From: Rhodobacter sp. | GTDB lineage: Bacteria; Pseudomonadota; Alphaproteobacteria; Rhodobacterales; Rhodobacteraceae | DNA: 64,000 nucleotides | Assembly: GCA_027490955.1 (NCBI GenBank) | Contig: JAIXXB010000022.1 | Location: 18,767 to 82,766 of the forward strand | Direction: 5' to 3' | Part shown: one piece after another, positions 56,264 to 64,000 of the stretch | Layout: each line of letters opens with the position of its first letter | Position numbering within the stretch: the first letter of the stretch is position 1 | The notes under the pieces: generated by a model | Database searches by the model: none | Seen by the model: only the letters and a program-made list of their open reading frames with translations | What the model was told of the DNA's origin: nothing | Program-made: the position numbers and the translations under genes

Positions 56264-56971
56264 CTATTTCTGCGCCGTGCTGGCGTCTGGGCCTTTGGCG
56301 CGTTCATCATCGGGCAGGCTGCCTGTGACAAGATAGATCACCTGCTCGGCAATGCCCGTGGCATGATCGCCCACGCGTTCGATGTTTTTGGCGATAAAAT
56401 GCAGATGCATGCAGGCCGTGATGTTGCGCGGGTCTTCCATCATATGGGTCAGGAATTCGCGGAAAATGCTGTTATACATCTGGTCAATTTCAATATCGCT
56501 TTGGCGCACCTCTTCGGCCAAAACCGCATCTTCGGCAAAATAGGCATTCAACGCCTTGGAAAGCATGGCCACCACCGAACGCGTCATCCGTTTGATCGCC
56601 GCGGCAGAGCCGTTGATCGCTGGCATTTCAGCCAAGACAAGCGTGCGTTTGGCCAAGTTTTTGGCATAGTCGCCCGCCCTCTCTAGCCCGCCCGCAAGGC
56701 GCATGATGGTCAGCACTGTGCGCAGGTCGGTGGCAATTGGGGTGCGCAGGGCAATGATGCGCGCGCATTCGGTTTGGATCATTTCTTCCAGCGCGTCGAT
56801 GGCGGCGTCATCCTTGCGGATTTGCGCAGCCAGCACCACATCGCGCGTCTCTAGCGCTTCGGCGGCGGAAAGCAGGGCCTTTTCCACCAGCCCGCCCATT
56901 TTGGCAACTTGGGCTTTGACACCCTCTAGATCGGTGTCAAAAGCGCTGCGGATATGCGATGAATTTGCCAT
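56264..56971 (-). CDS. phoU: Phosphate signalling protein PhoU
   Basis: 235-residue cytosolic protein of two three-helix bundles that couples PstSCAB transport state to PhoR. It has repeated AGDYAKNLAKRTLVLAEM and ERVGDHATGIAEQVIYL segments with metal-binding acidic motifs. The ATG at 56971 has AAGGAA upstream. Ten bases separate it from pstB. Confidence 0.95.
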   Translation of the reverse strand: MANSSHIRSAFDTDLEGVKAQVAKMGGLVEKALLSAAEALETRDVVLAAQIRKDDAAIDALEEMIQTECARIIALRTPIATDLRTVLTIMRLAGGLERAGDYAKNLAKRTLVLAEMPAINGSAAAIKRMTRSVVAMLSKALNAYFAEDAVLAEEVRQSDIEIDQMYNSIFREFLTHMMEDPRNITACMHLHFIAKNIERVGDHATGIAEQVIYLVTGSLPDDERAKGPDASTAQK

Positions 56972-56981
56972 AATGCGTTCC

Positions 56982-57776
56982 TTAACCAATACGTCCAGAG
57001 ATATAAGATTCAGTGCGGGGATCTTTGGGGTTGGTAAAGATCTGACCAGTCTCGCCATATTCAACCAAATTGCCAAGGTGGAAAAACGCGGTGCGCTGCG
57101 AGACGCGGGCGGCTTGTTGCATGGAATGGGTCACAATCACCACCGAATAATCGGTGCGCAATTCGTCGATCAATTCTTCGACCTGCGCCGTTGCAATAGG
57201 GTCAAGCGCCGAGCAAGGCTCGTCCATCAGCAGCACTTCGGGCGAGGTTGCAATGGCGCGGGCGATGCACAGGCGCTGTTGCTGGCCACCCGATAGCCCT
57301 GTGCCGCCTGCGGCCAAACGATCCTTGACCTCGTTCCACAGGGCGGCGCGGCGCAGGGATTTTTCGACAATCTCGTCCAGTTCAGCCTTGCTGCGCGTCA
57401 GCCCATGAATGCGCGGGCCATAGGCCACATTATCATAGATTGATTTTGGAAATGGATTTGGCTTTTGAAACACCATGCCCACCTTGGCACGCAGTTGCAC
57501 AGGATCGACGCGGGGGTCATAGATGTCTTCGTTTTCCAGCAGGATTTTGCCCTCGACGCGGGCGGATGCAACGGTGTCATTCATGCGGTTCAGGCAGCGC
57601 AGAAAGGTTGACTTGCCGCAGCCCGACGGGCCGATAAAGGCCGTGACGGTTTTGTCCAAGATATTGACATCCACATCCTTGATTGCGTGATTTGTGCCGT
57701 AGAACACTTGCACGCCGCGAGCTTCGATTTTGTTGGTTTCGGTTTGCACGTCACGCTCCACTCTCAGGTCTTTCAT
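56982..57776 (-). CDS. pstB: Phosphate ABC transporter ATPase
   Basis: 264-residue ATPase. Walker [18 protein letters not shown], signature [14 protein letters not shown] and Walker [16 protein letters not shown] are typical of PstB. Start at 57776 with GGAGA; the longer frame lacks similarity. Ten bases after pstA. Confidence 0.97.
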   Translation of the reverse strand: MKDLRVERDVQTETNKIEARGVQVFYGTNHAIKDVDVNILDKTVTAFIGPSGCGKSTFLRCLNRMNDTVASARVEGKILLENEDIYDPRVDPVQLRAKVGMVFQKPNPFPKSIYDNVAYGPRIHGLTRSKAELDEIVEKSLRRAALWNEVKDRLAAGGTGLSGGQQQRLCIARAIATSPEVLLMDEPCSALDPIATAQVEELIDELRTDYSVVIVTHSMQQAARVSQRTAFFHLGNLVEYGETGQIFTNPKDPRTESYISGRIG

Positions 57777-57786
57777 GGGATTCTCC

Positions 57787-59142
57787 TTACCAGCGGCGTT
57801 CAAAGCGGCGGCGAAGAATGATGGCAACAATGTTCATGACCAAAAGGAAGGCCAGCAGAACGATGATCGCGCCCGATGCGCGTTCGATAAAGGCAGGGTC
57901 AGACCGCGCGGCCCATGCGTAAACCTGCACAGGCAAGGCAGTGGCAGGGTCCATCACACCGCCAGACAGCGGGCCTGCGGGATAGTTCACCACAAAGGCC
58001 TCCATCCCAATCAACAAAAGCGGGCCAGTTTCACCCAAAGACGTGGCAAGGCTAAGGATCGTGCCCGTCAGAATACCTGGCATGGCCAAGGGCAAAACAT
58101 GGTGAAACACCATCTGCACCTTAGACGCGCCCACGCCCAAGGCAGCCGTGCGGATCGAGGGCGGCACCGCGCGCAGGCTGGCGCGCGTGGCGATGATGAT
58201 CGTGGGCAGGGCCATCAGCGTTAACACCAAGGCCCCCACCAGCGAAGACGATTGCGGCAAGCCGCCGAAATTGATGAAAATGGCGAGGCCCAATATGCCA
58301 AACACAATCGACGGCACGGCGGCAAGGTTTGAGATATTCACCTCGATCAAGTCAGTAAAGCGGTTTTGCGGCGCAAATTCTTCCAGATAAATCGCCGCCG
58401 CCACCCCAAGGGGCAAGGACAGCACAACGACCAAGGCCATCATGTAAAGCGTGCCAATAATCGCCACCCCAAGGCCCGCAGATTCAGGGCGCGTGTCCGA
58501 TGCATCGGGGTTGGTAAAGAATTTGGGGTTAAAGCGCACATCCAAAATGCCCGCCGCCTTCATCCTATCGGCCAGTTGCAACTGCTCGGGCGAGATGTTG
58601 CTGTCCAGCTTGGCAGTTTCCATGGTGACACGGCCTTTGAAATAGCCGTCGATACGGCCCGTGGCAAAGGCGGAAAAGTCAATCGTTTGACCAATCAGGC
58701 TGGGGTCGGCCAGAACCATTTCGCGCAGGCGCGCAGGCGCATCGCCCGAAATGAACGAACCTATGTCTTTGGCGGAAACGCCCTGAACATCCACGTTGCG
58801 CTGCGTCAATTCGGCAATCAGCGCCTTTTCCAAGACTTTCTTATAGCCAATGGTGGTGACCTTGGCCAAATCGGCAGGGTCGCGGTTGCCCTTTGGGTCA
58901 AGCGTGGCTGCATCCATCGTGACGGGGAAGCGCAGTGTCGCCTGCGAAAAGGCCGAAATCCCATCGGAAAAGATTGTGAACAGCATGATCGCCAAGGTGG
59001 CCAAGCTGATGACGATGGCCGCAATGCCATAGGCCTTGAACCGCGCCTCGGCAGCGTTGCGGCGGCGCATCAACGCGCTGGGAACAAGCAGGGATTCCGC
59101 TTTGCGCGGCACATCGTTGGGGTTGGTCGATGCGGTGCTCAT
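57787..59142 (-). CDS. pstA: Phosphate ABC transporter permease PstA, extended
   Basis: 451 residues compared with about 296 in E. coli. The C-terminal permease core contains [21 protein letters not shown] and the EAA loop [20 protein letters not shown]. The first about 200 residues form one membrane helix and a large periplasmic domain (DUF3333-type) known from alphaproteobacteria. Overlaps pstC by ATGA. Confidence 0.93.
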   Translation of the reverse strand: MSTASTNPNDVPRKAESLLVPSALMRRRNAAEARFKAYGIAAIVISLATLAIMLFTIFSDGISAFSQATLRFPVTMDAATLDPKGNRDPADLAKVTTIGYKKVLEKALIAELTQRNVDVQGVSAKDIGSFISGDAPARLREMVLADPSLIGQTIDFSAFATGRIDGYFKGRVTMETAKLDSNISPEQLQLADRMKAAGILDVRFNPKFFTNPDASDTRPESAGLGVAIIGTLYMMALVVVLSLPLGVAAAIYLEEFAPQNRFTDLIEVNISNLAAVPSIVFGILGLAIFINFGGLPQSSSLVGALVLTLMALPTIIIATRASLRAVPPSIRTAALGVGASKVQMVFHHVLPLAMPGILTGTILSLATSLGETGPLLLIGMEAFVVNYPAGPLSGGVMDPATALPVQVYAWAARSDPAFIERASGAIIVLLAFLLVMNIVAIILRRRFERRW

Positions 59143-60599
59143 TCATATTGCTCCCGATATTTGCGCACGATGTAAAGGGCGATCACGTTCAAACCCAAAG
59201 TCAGCACGAACAGCGTCATGCCCAAGGCAAAGGCAACCAGCGTTTCAGGGCTGTCAAATTCGGTATCGCCCGTAAGCTGGCTGACAATTTTCACAGTGAT
59301 CGTGGTCATCGCTTCGAATGGGTTCAAATCCAGCTTGGCAGCGGCGCCTGCCCCCATGGTGACAATCATCGTCTCGCCAATTGCGCGGCTAAGGGCCAGC
59401 AGCATGCCGCCCACAATTCCGGGCAAGGCGGCAGGCAAAACCACCAGACGGATGGTTTCAGATTTGGTTGCGCCAATACCATAAGAGCCATCGCGCATCG
59501 CCTGAGGAACGGCGTTGATCACGTCATCTGCCAAAGATGAGACGAAGGGTATGTTCAAAATCCCAATCACAATCCCCGCTGTCATCACCGACGATCCTGA
59601 ATTGCCAAGGCCAGTCGGCTCGGCAATCCAGTCGCGCAACATTGGGCCCAAAGTGACCAGCGCGAAAAGACCAAACACAACAGTTGGAATGCCCGCAATC
59701 ACCTCGATGGCGGGCTTGACCACAGAGCGCACCCGCGGCGAGGCATATTCGGCCAGATAAATGGCCGAAAACAACCCAATGGGCGCGGCCACAATGATAG
59801 AGACAAAGCTGATGTAAATCGTGCCCCACAGCAATGGCGCAAGGCCCAGATCACTGTCGCCTTGGAAATTGGGCGACCATGTCAGGCTAAAGAAAAAGTC
59901 TTGCCACGGATACATGGTGAAAAACCGCAGGCTTTCACCCACCAGCGACAGAACAATGCCGACAGTCGTCAAAATCGCGATGGTCGATGACAGGGCCAGC
60001 AAGGCCATGATCACCTGTTCCACGCGATTGCGGGCGCGGAAATCTTTGTGGGTGATGCGGATCCCGTAAATCAGGCCAGCCAGTGCAACCAAAAGGGTCA
60101 GGATGCTGCGGCCAATACCCGCGATGACGGCATGGTTGCGATATTCCTGTGCGGCCGCCAAAACCTGCGGGGTGACCTCTGCGCCCAAAGCCACACCAAC
60201 TGCGGCAAGACGATCGCGGACAGAGCCAGCATCGGTGCGCAGCACTTCGGCCTGTGTTTCGGTCATCGCACCTTGGGCAATGGCGATGTCCAGCCCTTCG
60301 GCGACACGGCGCACATCCGCCATTGCCAGCGTGCGCGCGGCATCAGATTCGGCCACATCGGCAGGGAAATAATTCAGCAACTGCCGCTCGATCACCAAGG
60401 GCTGAATGACAAGCCACAGGGCCAAAACAATCAGCGCAGGAACCATCACCATCAAAGCGCCATGCCAGCCGTAATAGACAGGCAAAGAATGCATATCTTT
60501 GACGTTACCTTTTGCAGAGGCCAAGGCGCGTTGGCGTCCAATGACAAAGCCCACCAGCGCAAGAACCGCAATAACCACCAGCAGCAGGAAGACCGACAT
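59139..60599 (-). CDS. pstC: Phosphate ABC transporter permease PstC, extended
   Basis: 486 residues compared with about 319 in E. coli. Two N-terminal membrane segments flank a periplasmic stretch (about 80-180) before the usual permease core with ASPRVRSVVKPAIEVIAGIP and the EAA loop IGATKSETIRLVVLP. The ATG at 60599 has GAGG upstream; a TTG at 60611 is unlikely. Lies 79 bp after pstS, behind a hairpin. Confidence 0.93.
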   Translation of the reverse strand: MSVFLLLVVIAVLALVGFVIGRQRALASAKGNVKDMHSLPVYYGWHGALMVMVPALIVLALWLVIQPLVIERQLLNYFPADVAESDAARTLAMADVRRVAEGLDIAIAQGAMTETQAEVLRTDAGSVRDRLAAVGVALGAEVTPQVLAAAQEYRNHAVIAGIGRSILTLLVALAGLIYGIRITHKDFRARNRVEQVIMALLALSSTIAILTTVGIVLSLVGESLRFFTMYPWQDFFFSLTWSPNFQGDSDLGLAPLLWGTIYISFVSIIVAAPIGLFSAIYLAEYASPRVRSVVKPAIEVIAGIPTVVFGLFALVTLGPMLRDWIAEPTGLGNSGSSVMTAGIVIGILNIPFVSSLADDVINAVPQAMRDGSYGIGATKSETIRLVVLPAALPGIVGGMLLALSRAIGETMIVTMGAGAAAKLDLNPFEAMTTITVKIVSQLTGDTEFDSPETLVAFALGMTLFVLTLGLNVIALYIVRKYREQYE

Positions 60600-60631
60600 G
60601 ATATGCCTCAATCAAAAGGTAATGTAGTGCA

Positions 60632-60667
60632 GCAAAAGAAATGGCGGCGCAGGGTGCTGCGCCGCCA
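60632..60667 (-). terminator. Attenuating terminator between pstS and pstC
   Basis: On the minus strand an 11-base perfect stem (tggcggcgcag / ctgcgccgcca) with a CACC loop is followed by TTTCTTTT. It sits 10 bp after the pstS stop and would allow partial readthrough into pstCAB-phoU-phoB. Confidence 0.85.
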
Positions 60668-60678
60668 CTTTGGTTTTG

Positions 60679-61734
60679 TTATTCCAGTGGGCCCATTGGG
60701 GTGCCAGCAGCCACCATTGCTTGGGTCGCGGCCAGTTCTGGATCGGAAACCAAACCATAAGCAGCCAGCGGGCCATCGGGGCCAGCCATGTCATCGGACA
60801 CGAAGAAATCGATGTATTCCTGCAAGCCAGGGATCACGCCGATATGTGCCTTTTTGACGTAGAAATACAGCGGACGCGACACGGGGTATTCGCCCGAAGC
60901 GATCGATTCGGTCGAAGGAACAACGCCCGACATCGTAGCCACTTTCAGCTTGTCAGTGTTGTTCTGGTAGAACGACAGACCGAACACGCCGACAGCGTTC
61001 TTGTCAGCGTCCAAACGGGCCAAGGTCTCGGTGTAGTCGCCGTCGATGTCCACAGCGCGGCCATCGGTGCGCAGTTCCATGCAAGCGGTTTCAGCAGCTT
61101 TGGCCTTTTCTTTGTCGTCTTTGCCTTCAGCCGTTGGCAAGATCAGATCATAAGCGCCAGTTTCTTTGCAGCCAGCCACGATCACCTTGGTGTCGAACAC
61201 TTCGCGTGTGCCGTGCTTGGTGCCAGGCACCAATGCCAGAATGTCTTGCGCGGGCAGGGATGCGTTCACTTCGGCCCATTGCGCCGCAGTGTTATCCACC
61301 AAAGCGCCGTCTTTTGCCACTTTTGCAGCCAAAGCGCCGTAAACATCCGCAGGGGTCAAAGCAAAATCTGGGCCAGCCACGTCAGATGCGAACACGATGC
61401 CGTCATAGCCAAAGCGCACTTCCATGATCTCGGTCACGCCATTGGCTGCGCAGGTGTCGATGTCTTTTTGGCTGATGCGCGAGGACGAGTTTGCGATATC
61501 GATGGTGTTTTCGCCCACACCTTCACACATCTTTGCACGGCCAGCACCCGAACCGCCGCCTTCAACGACAGGGGTAGGGAAGTCAAAGTTTTCGCCAAAT
61601 GCTTCAGCTACGATGGTGGCATAGGGCAGAACCGTCGACGAGCCAGCAACTTGAATATTGTCGCGTGCCATCGAAACAGTGGCCGACGCGGCCAAAATGG
61701 CCAAGGTCGAAACGGTGATTTTGGTCAGTTTCAT
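60679..61734 (-). CDS. pstS: Phosphate-binding periplasmic protein
   Basis: 351-residue periplasmic phosphate receptor. Signal peptide MKLTKITVSTLAILAASATV with cleavage after SMA. Phosphate-binding motifs VAGSSTVLPYA, VEGGGSGAGRAKMCEG, IANSSSRIS; close to the longer PstS group. ATG at 61734 after AGGAGA. It heads the pst operon downstream of a three-part Pho box. Confidence 0.95.
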   Translation of the reverse strand: MKLTKITVSTLAILAASATVSMARDNIQVAGSSTVLPYATIVAEAFGENFDFPTPVVEGGGSGAGRAKMCEGVGENTIDIANSSSRISQKDIDTCAANGVTEIMEVRFGYDGIVFASDVAGPDFALTPADVYGALAAKVAKDGALVDNTAAQWAEVNASLPAQDILALVPGTKHGTREVFDTKVIVAGCKETGAYDLILPTAEGKDDKEKAKAAETACMELRTDGRAVDIDGDYTETLARLDADKNAVGVFGLSFYQNNTDKLKVATMSGVVPSTESIASGEYPVSRPLYFYVKKAHIGVIPGLQEYIDFFVSDDMAGPDGPLAAYGLVSDPELAATQAMVAAGTPMGPLE

Positions 61735-61808
61735 GGATCTCTCCTGATTGCGGGTATGGGCCAATCGTTTGGCTCTCCGCGGGCTTAGGCCGTTTGAGTA
61801 ACGCCTGT

Positions 61809-61837
61809 ATTGCAGTTTTGTGACAGTTTTATGAAAC
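61809..61837 (-). promoter_or_regulatory. Pho box with three direct units upstream of pstS
   Basis: Minus strand: GTTTCATAAAA, CTGTCACAAAA, CTGCAAT, i.e. three 7-base units spaced by four A residues. CTGTCACAAAACTGCAAT matches the PhoB consensus CTGTCATNNNNCTGTCAT in 14 of its 14 defined positions except for a few T/C and A/C changes. It lies about 75 bp before the pstS start codon. Confidence 0.8.
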
Positions 61838-61923
61838 TTGCTGGGGATAAAGGCCCAAGCCTTTCGATTGATCTTGTGCGGCCTTGGCACTAAAGCAGGG
61901 GCAAACAACGAAAGGATGCGGCG

Positions 61924-63021
61924 ATGGGTTTCAAAATGGGTATCGTGGGCTTGCCCAATGTGGGCAAATCAACCCTGTTCAACGCGCTGACCCGCACGGC
62001 CGCAGCGCAAGCCGCAAATTTTCCCTTTTGCACGATTGAACCCAATGTGGGCGAAGTGGCCGTGCCCGATGCGCGGCTGGAAAGGCTGGCGGCGATTGCC
62101 AATTCCAAACAGATCATCCCCACCCGCATGACCTTTGTGGATATTGCAGGGCTGGTGCGCGGCGCATCCAAGGGCGAGGGCCTCGGCAACCAATTCTTGG
62201 CCAATATCCGCGAATGTGACGCGATTGCCCATGTGCTGCGCTGCTTTGAAGATGGGGATATCACCCATGTCGAAGGGCGCATCGACCCCGTGGCAGATGC
62301 CGAAACAATTGAAACCGAATTGATGCTGGCTGATATGGAATCGATCGAGCGGCGGCTGATCGCTTTGGGTAAAAAGCTGCGCGGCGGCGATCAGGACACG
62401 CTGGATCAAGACCGCCTGTTGCGCGCCGCACTTGCAGCACTGGAAAAGGGCCAGCCTGCCCGTTCGGTACAAGTGGCAGAGGATGACCGCCGCGCATGGC
62501 GGCTTTTGCAACTGCTCACCTCTAAGCCCGTTTTATACGTCTGCAACGTCGAGGAATCTTGCGCCGCAAAGGGCAACAGCCAATCCGCCCGCGTGGCCGA
62601 AATGGCCGCCAAACAAGGCGCAGCTTCGGTGGTGATTTCCGCCAAGATCGAAGAAGAAATCAGCCAGCTTGCCAATGACGAGGCTGAAATGTTCCTCTCT
62701 GAAATGGGGCTAGAAGAGGCGGGCCTAGATCGGCTGATCCGTGCAGGTTACAAACTGCTGGGCCTGCAAACCTATTTCACCATCGGCCCGAAAGAGGCCC
62801 GCGCATGGACAATCCCTGCCAAAACCTTGGCCCCGCAAGCCGCTGGCGTGATCCATGGCGATTTTGAGAAAGGCTTCATCCGCGCCGAAACGATTGGCTA
62901 TGATGATTACATCGCAGGCAATGGCGAAGCGGGCGCGAAAGAGGCGGGCAAGTTTCGGGTTGAGGGAAAAACCTACGAGGTGAAAGACGGGGATGTGCTG
63001 CATTTCCTGTTTAATGCCTGA
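61924..63021 (+). CDS. ychF: Redox-regulated ATPase/GTPase YchF
   Basis: 365-residue universally conserved Obg-family P-loop protein that binds ribosomes and, in E. coli, prefers ATP. G1 [13 protein letters not shown]3 [19 protein letters not shown] and NVEE in place of NKxD (YVCNVEES), then a coiled-coil arm and the TGS domain ([25 protein letters not shown]). Start ATG at 61924 with AAAGGA. Divergent from pstS. Confidence 0.97.
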   Translation: MGFKMGIVGLPNVGKSTLFNALTRTAAAQAANFPFCTIEPNVGEVAVPDARLERLAAIANSKQIIPTRMTFVDIAGLVRGASKGEGLGNQFLANIRECDAIAHVLRCFEDGDITHVEGRIDPVADAETIETELMLADMESIERRLIALGKKLRGGDQDTLDQDRLLRAALAALEKGQPARSVQVAEDDRRAWRLLQLLTSKPVLYVCNVEESCAAKGNSQSARVAEMAAKQGAASVVISAKIEEEISQLANDEAEMFLSEMGLEEAGLDRLIRAGYKLLGLQTYFTIGPKEARAWTIPAKTLAPQAAGVIHGDFEKGFIRAETIGYDDYIAGNGEAGAKEAGKFRVEGKTYEVKDGDVLHFLFNA

Positions 63022-63381
63022 ACCGATATGCCCGCGCATTCGCGCCTTGAGGCAGGGCCAAAAACAAATCTAAGATATGGCAACACCCTGTGGCTAGGCG
63101 GTTTCAACCGCATATGGCGCAGCCAAAGCGCAACTTCTGCGCAGTTTATCGCCTCAAACCCGTGCCAGCATCTTTGCTGCCTCGCTTTTCGCCCAGCCCC
63201 CAAATGACCACACCTGCAATTGGCAGGCTGCAAACCCAAAGCACAGCGATCTTCCCCAAAACTGCCACACCGCAGGCACATGGTTTGGCAATCTTATGCC
63301 CCCACAGCATACTTCCCCCGCGCGCAAGACAAGCTTTTCCCTCTTGCCCCCCTGCCCCTGCCCCGTTAAATGGAACAGAAC
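63022..63381. other. Intergenic region between ychF and tRNA-Ser
   Basis: No firm gene. A minus-strand small ORF (63146-63310) is listed separately as uncertain. No promoter for the tRNA was clearly identified. There is no obvious ychF terminator. Confidence 0.4.
63146..63310 (-). CDS. Possible small single-pass membrane protein
   Basis: 54-residue open frame starting ATG at 63310 with GGGGGAAG just before it. It has an Ala/Val/Leu-rich segment (VAVLGKIAVLWVCSLPIAG, then VVIWGLGEKR) followed by a positive, hydrophilic tail. The longer frame that reaches into the tRNA is spurious. Codon use is plausible but the evidence is weak; no family was recognised. Confidence 0.3.
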   Translation of the reverse strand: MLWGHKIAKPCACGVAVLGKIAVLWVCSLPIAGVVIWGLGEKRGSKDAGTGLRR

Positions 63382-63471
63382 GGAAGCGTGGCTGAGAGGC
63401 CGAAAGCACTCGGTTGCTAACTGAGCGTAGGGGGAACCCTACCGTGGGTTCGAATCCCACCGCTTCCGCCA
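63382..63471 (+). tRNA. tRNA-Ser (GCT anticodon)
   Basis: 90-nt tRNA with acceptor stem ggaagcg / cgcttcc, discriminator G and encoded CCA, anticodon GCT in the loop ttgctaa, a long variable arm (tagggggaacccta) as expected for class II tRNA-Ser, and T-loop ttcgaat. Reads AGC/AGU codons. Confidence 0.97.
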
Positions 63472-63871
63472 CTTACCCAGTAAATCGGCCTGCTATGAAC
63501 CATAGATCGCAACGTCGCATTTGTAGTTAGGCATTTCAAAAAATCCACGCAGCGCGCCGATCGTCAACGACCACACATCATCTGCCGCGGCGACTGCGCT
63601 GCGGCAAACCCATCTCACCTGCAGCCCCCTGCGCTGCTGGCCGAACCCTTCGCATCCCAAATCATCCAAAAGCTTTACTCATCCGCAGCGCGCAAGCAAA
63701 TTGTAGTGCCCGACTGGCGGGAAGCATTTGTCGGCATCTTGATGCTTGGGCGTTCCTTATCGCCCGCCGCGCGGCAAATACCTAGCCGCACTGATGGCGC
63801 AAGCGCCACAACATGGCGCCTGCACAGGTTCAGGGCATAGGCCTAGCGCCGCTACGCAATCCGCGCAGCGC
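63472..63871. other. Region after tRNA-Ser without supported genes
   Basis: 400 bp of lower GC and altered word use, with short runs such as caaaaaat and no good reading frame with a ribosome site. It could be the edge of an integrated element or decayed sequence. No terminator of clear quality was seen after the tRNA. Confidence 0.4.
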
Positions 63872-64000
63872 CTACCAGACGATCATCTCAGCCACGACTT
63901 TCGCCTCATTAGCCTTCAATGTTCGTCTTGCGGCGGTACCGTAGCCTTGGAATTGGTTTTGTTCTAGGTCTGGGAACAGGGCTATGATTTCGTCGCGGGC
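63872..64000 (-). CDS. Possible 3' end of a gene continuing beyond the window
   Basis: On the minus strand a frame runs unbroken from the window edge (base 64000) to a TAG at 63872, giving 42 residues ending KANEAKVVAEMIVW. It has protein-like amphipathic composition but no known motif. The start and most of the gene are outside the window, so neither reality nor function is established. Confidence 0.3.
   Translation of the reverse strand, partial: ARDEIIALFPDLEQNQFQGYGTAARRTLKANEAKVVAEMIVW

Noticed and set aside
55523..56686. 387-codon plus-strand open frame
   Set aside because: Antisense to phoB and phoU.
60670..61788. 372-codon plus-strand open frame
   Set aside because: Antisense to pstS; high GC coding sequence leaves open frames on the other strand.
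63311..63472. Minus-strand frame across tRNA-Ser starting MAEAVGFEPTVG
   Set aside because: This is the well-known false translation of the antisense of tRNA-Ser; the RNA gene explains it.
1..64000. CRISPR arrays, intact IS elements, integrases, toxin-antitoxin pairs
   Set aside because: I looked for regular spaced repeats, transposase motifs and small paired genes and saw none that could be supported.

Overview
The window looks like a chromosomal segment of an alphaproteobacterium, most likely family Rhodobacteraceae. The signs are high GC with frequent GCGC-rich codons, a COQ9-family gene next to rpsU, Lrp-type regulators divergent from putA and ald, a fused MrpAB antiporter subunit, an ALDH16-type dehydrogenase, the arsR-arsC-aquaporin arrangement, and an intergenic motif (ccccgaggata followed by an aagaagaa tract) that I associate with this family. 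The genus cannot be set from sequence alone. A complete Mrp antiporter is compatible with a saline or alkaline habitat but does not prove one. Nearly all of the window is ordinary, densely packed housekeeping and metabolic sequence. No CRISPR array, intact insertion sequence, prophage or rRNA operon was seen.

Layout. 1-5.0 kb: the end of a MoeB/ThiF-family adenylyltransferase, then a PutR-like regulator divergent from putA. 5.3-9.2 kb (minus strand): a FadH-type dienoyl-CoA reductase, trpA and the tRNA hydroxylase trhO. 9.3 kb: the SRP RNA gene with a readable promoter. 9.5-13.8 kb: HAD phosphatase, a CpdB-like nucleotidase without signal peptide, nudC and an SRPBCC protein. 13.8-15.8 kb: a quinone oxidoreductase, COQ9 and rpsU. 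15.9-17.4 kb: the arsenic operon arsR-arsC-aqpS. 17.4-21.1 kb: aldR/ald, a heme-type membrane protein, mscL and a GST. 21.1-31.7 kb (minus strand): mlaA-mlaC, mrpA(B)CDEFG, deoC and ALDH16. 31.9-38.5 kb (plus strand): a PrtD/PrtE type I exporter, RidA, GDPD, a FemAB-like acyltransferase, pterin dehydratase and a methyltransferase. 38.6-46.9 kb: peroxiredoxin, ferredoxin reductase, rsmD, map, a CinA-type protein, GNAT, LysR, ilvD and a lipoprotein. 46.9-54.6 kb: acyl-CoA synthetase, a palindromic non-coding element, an MsbA-like exporter, three alpha/beta hydrolases and an enolase-superfamily enzyme. 54.6-61.7 kb (minus strand): dapD and the phosphate regulon pstSCAB-phoU-phoB with a three-unit Pho box. 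61.9-64 kb: ychF, tRNA-Ser(GCT) and a compositionally different tail.

How the parts work together. The phosphate block is a classic feedback unit: uptake by PstSCAB, signalling through PhoU and PhoB, a Pho box in front, and a terminator-like hairpin after pstS that would favour excess binding protein. The ars operon pairs arsenate reduction with an aquaporin exit route. Two Lrp-type regulators each face an amino-acid catabolic gene across a short region holding a palindrome. deoC directly upstream of ALDH16 suggests removal of the acetaldehyde released by deoxyribose-phosphate cleavage. I found no convincing wholly new system. The best leads are the 49-kb palindrome, the deoC-ALDH16 pair, the lactonizing-enzyme/lactonase run at 51-54.6 kb (with an altered metal-ligand position), the cytoplasmic CpdB variant, and the possible island boundary after tRNA-Ser.
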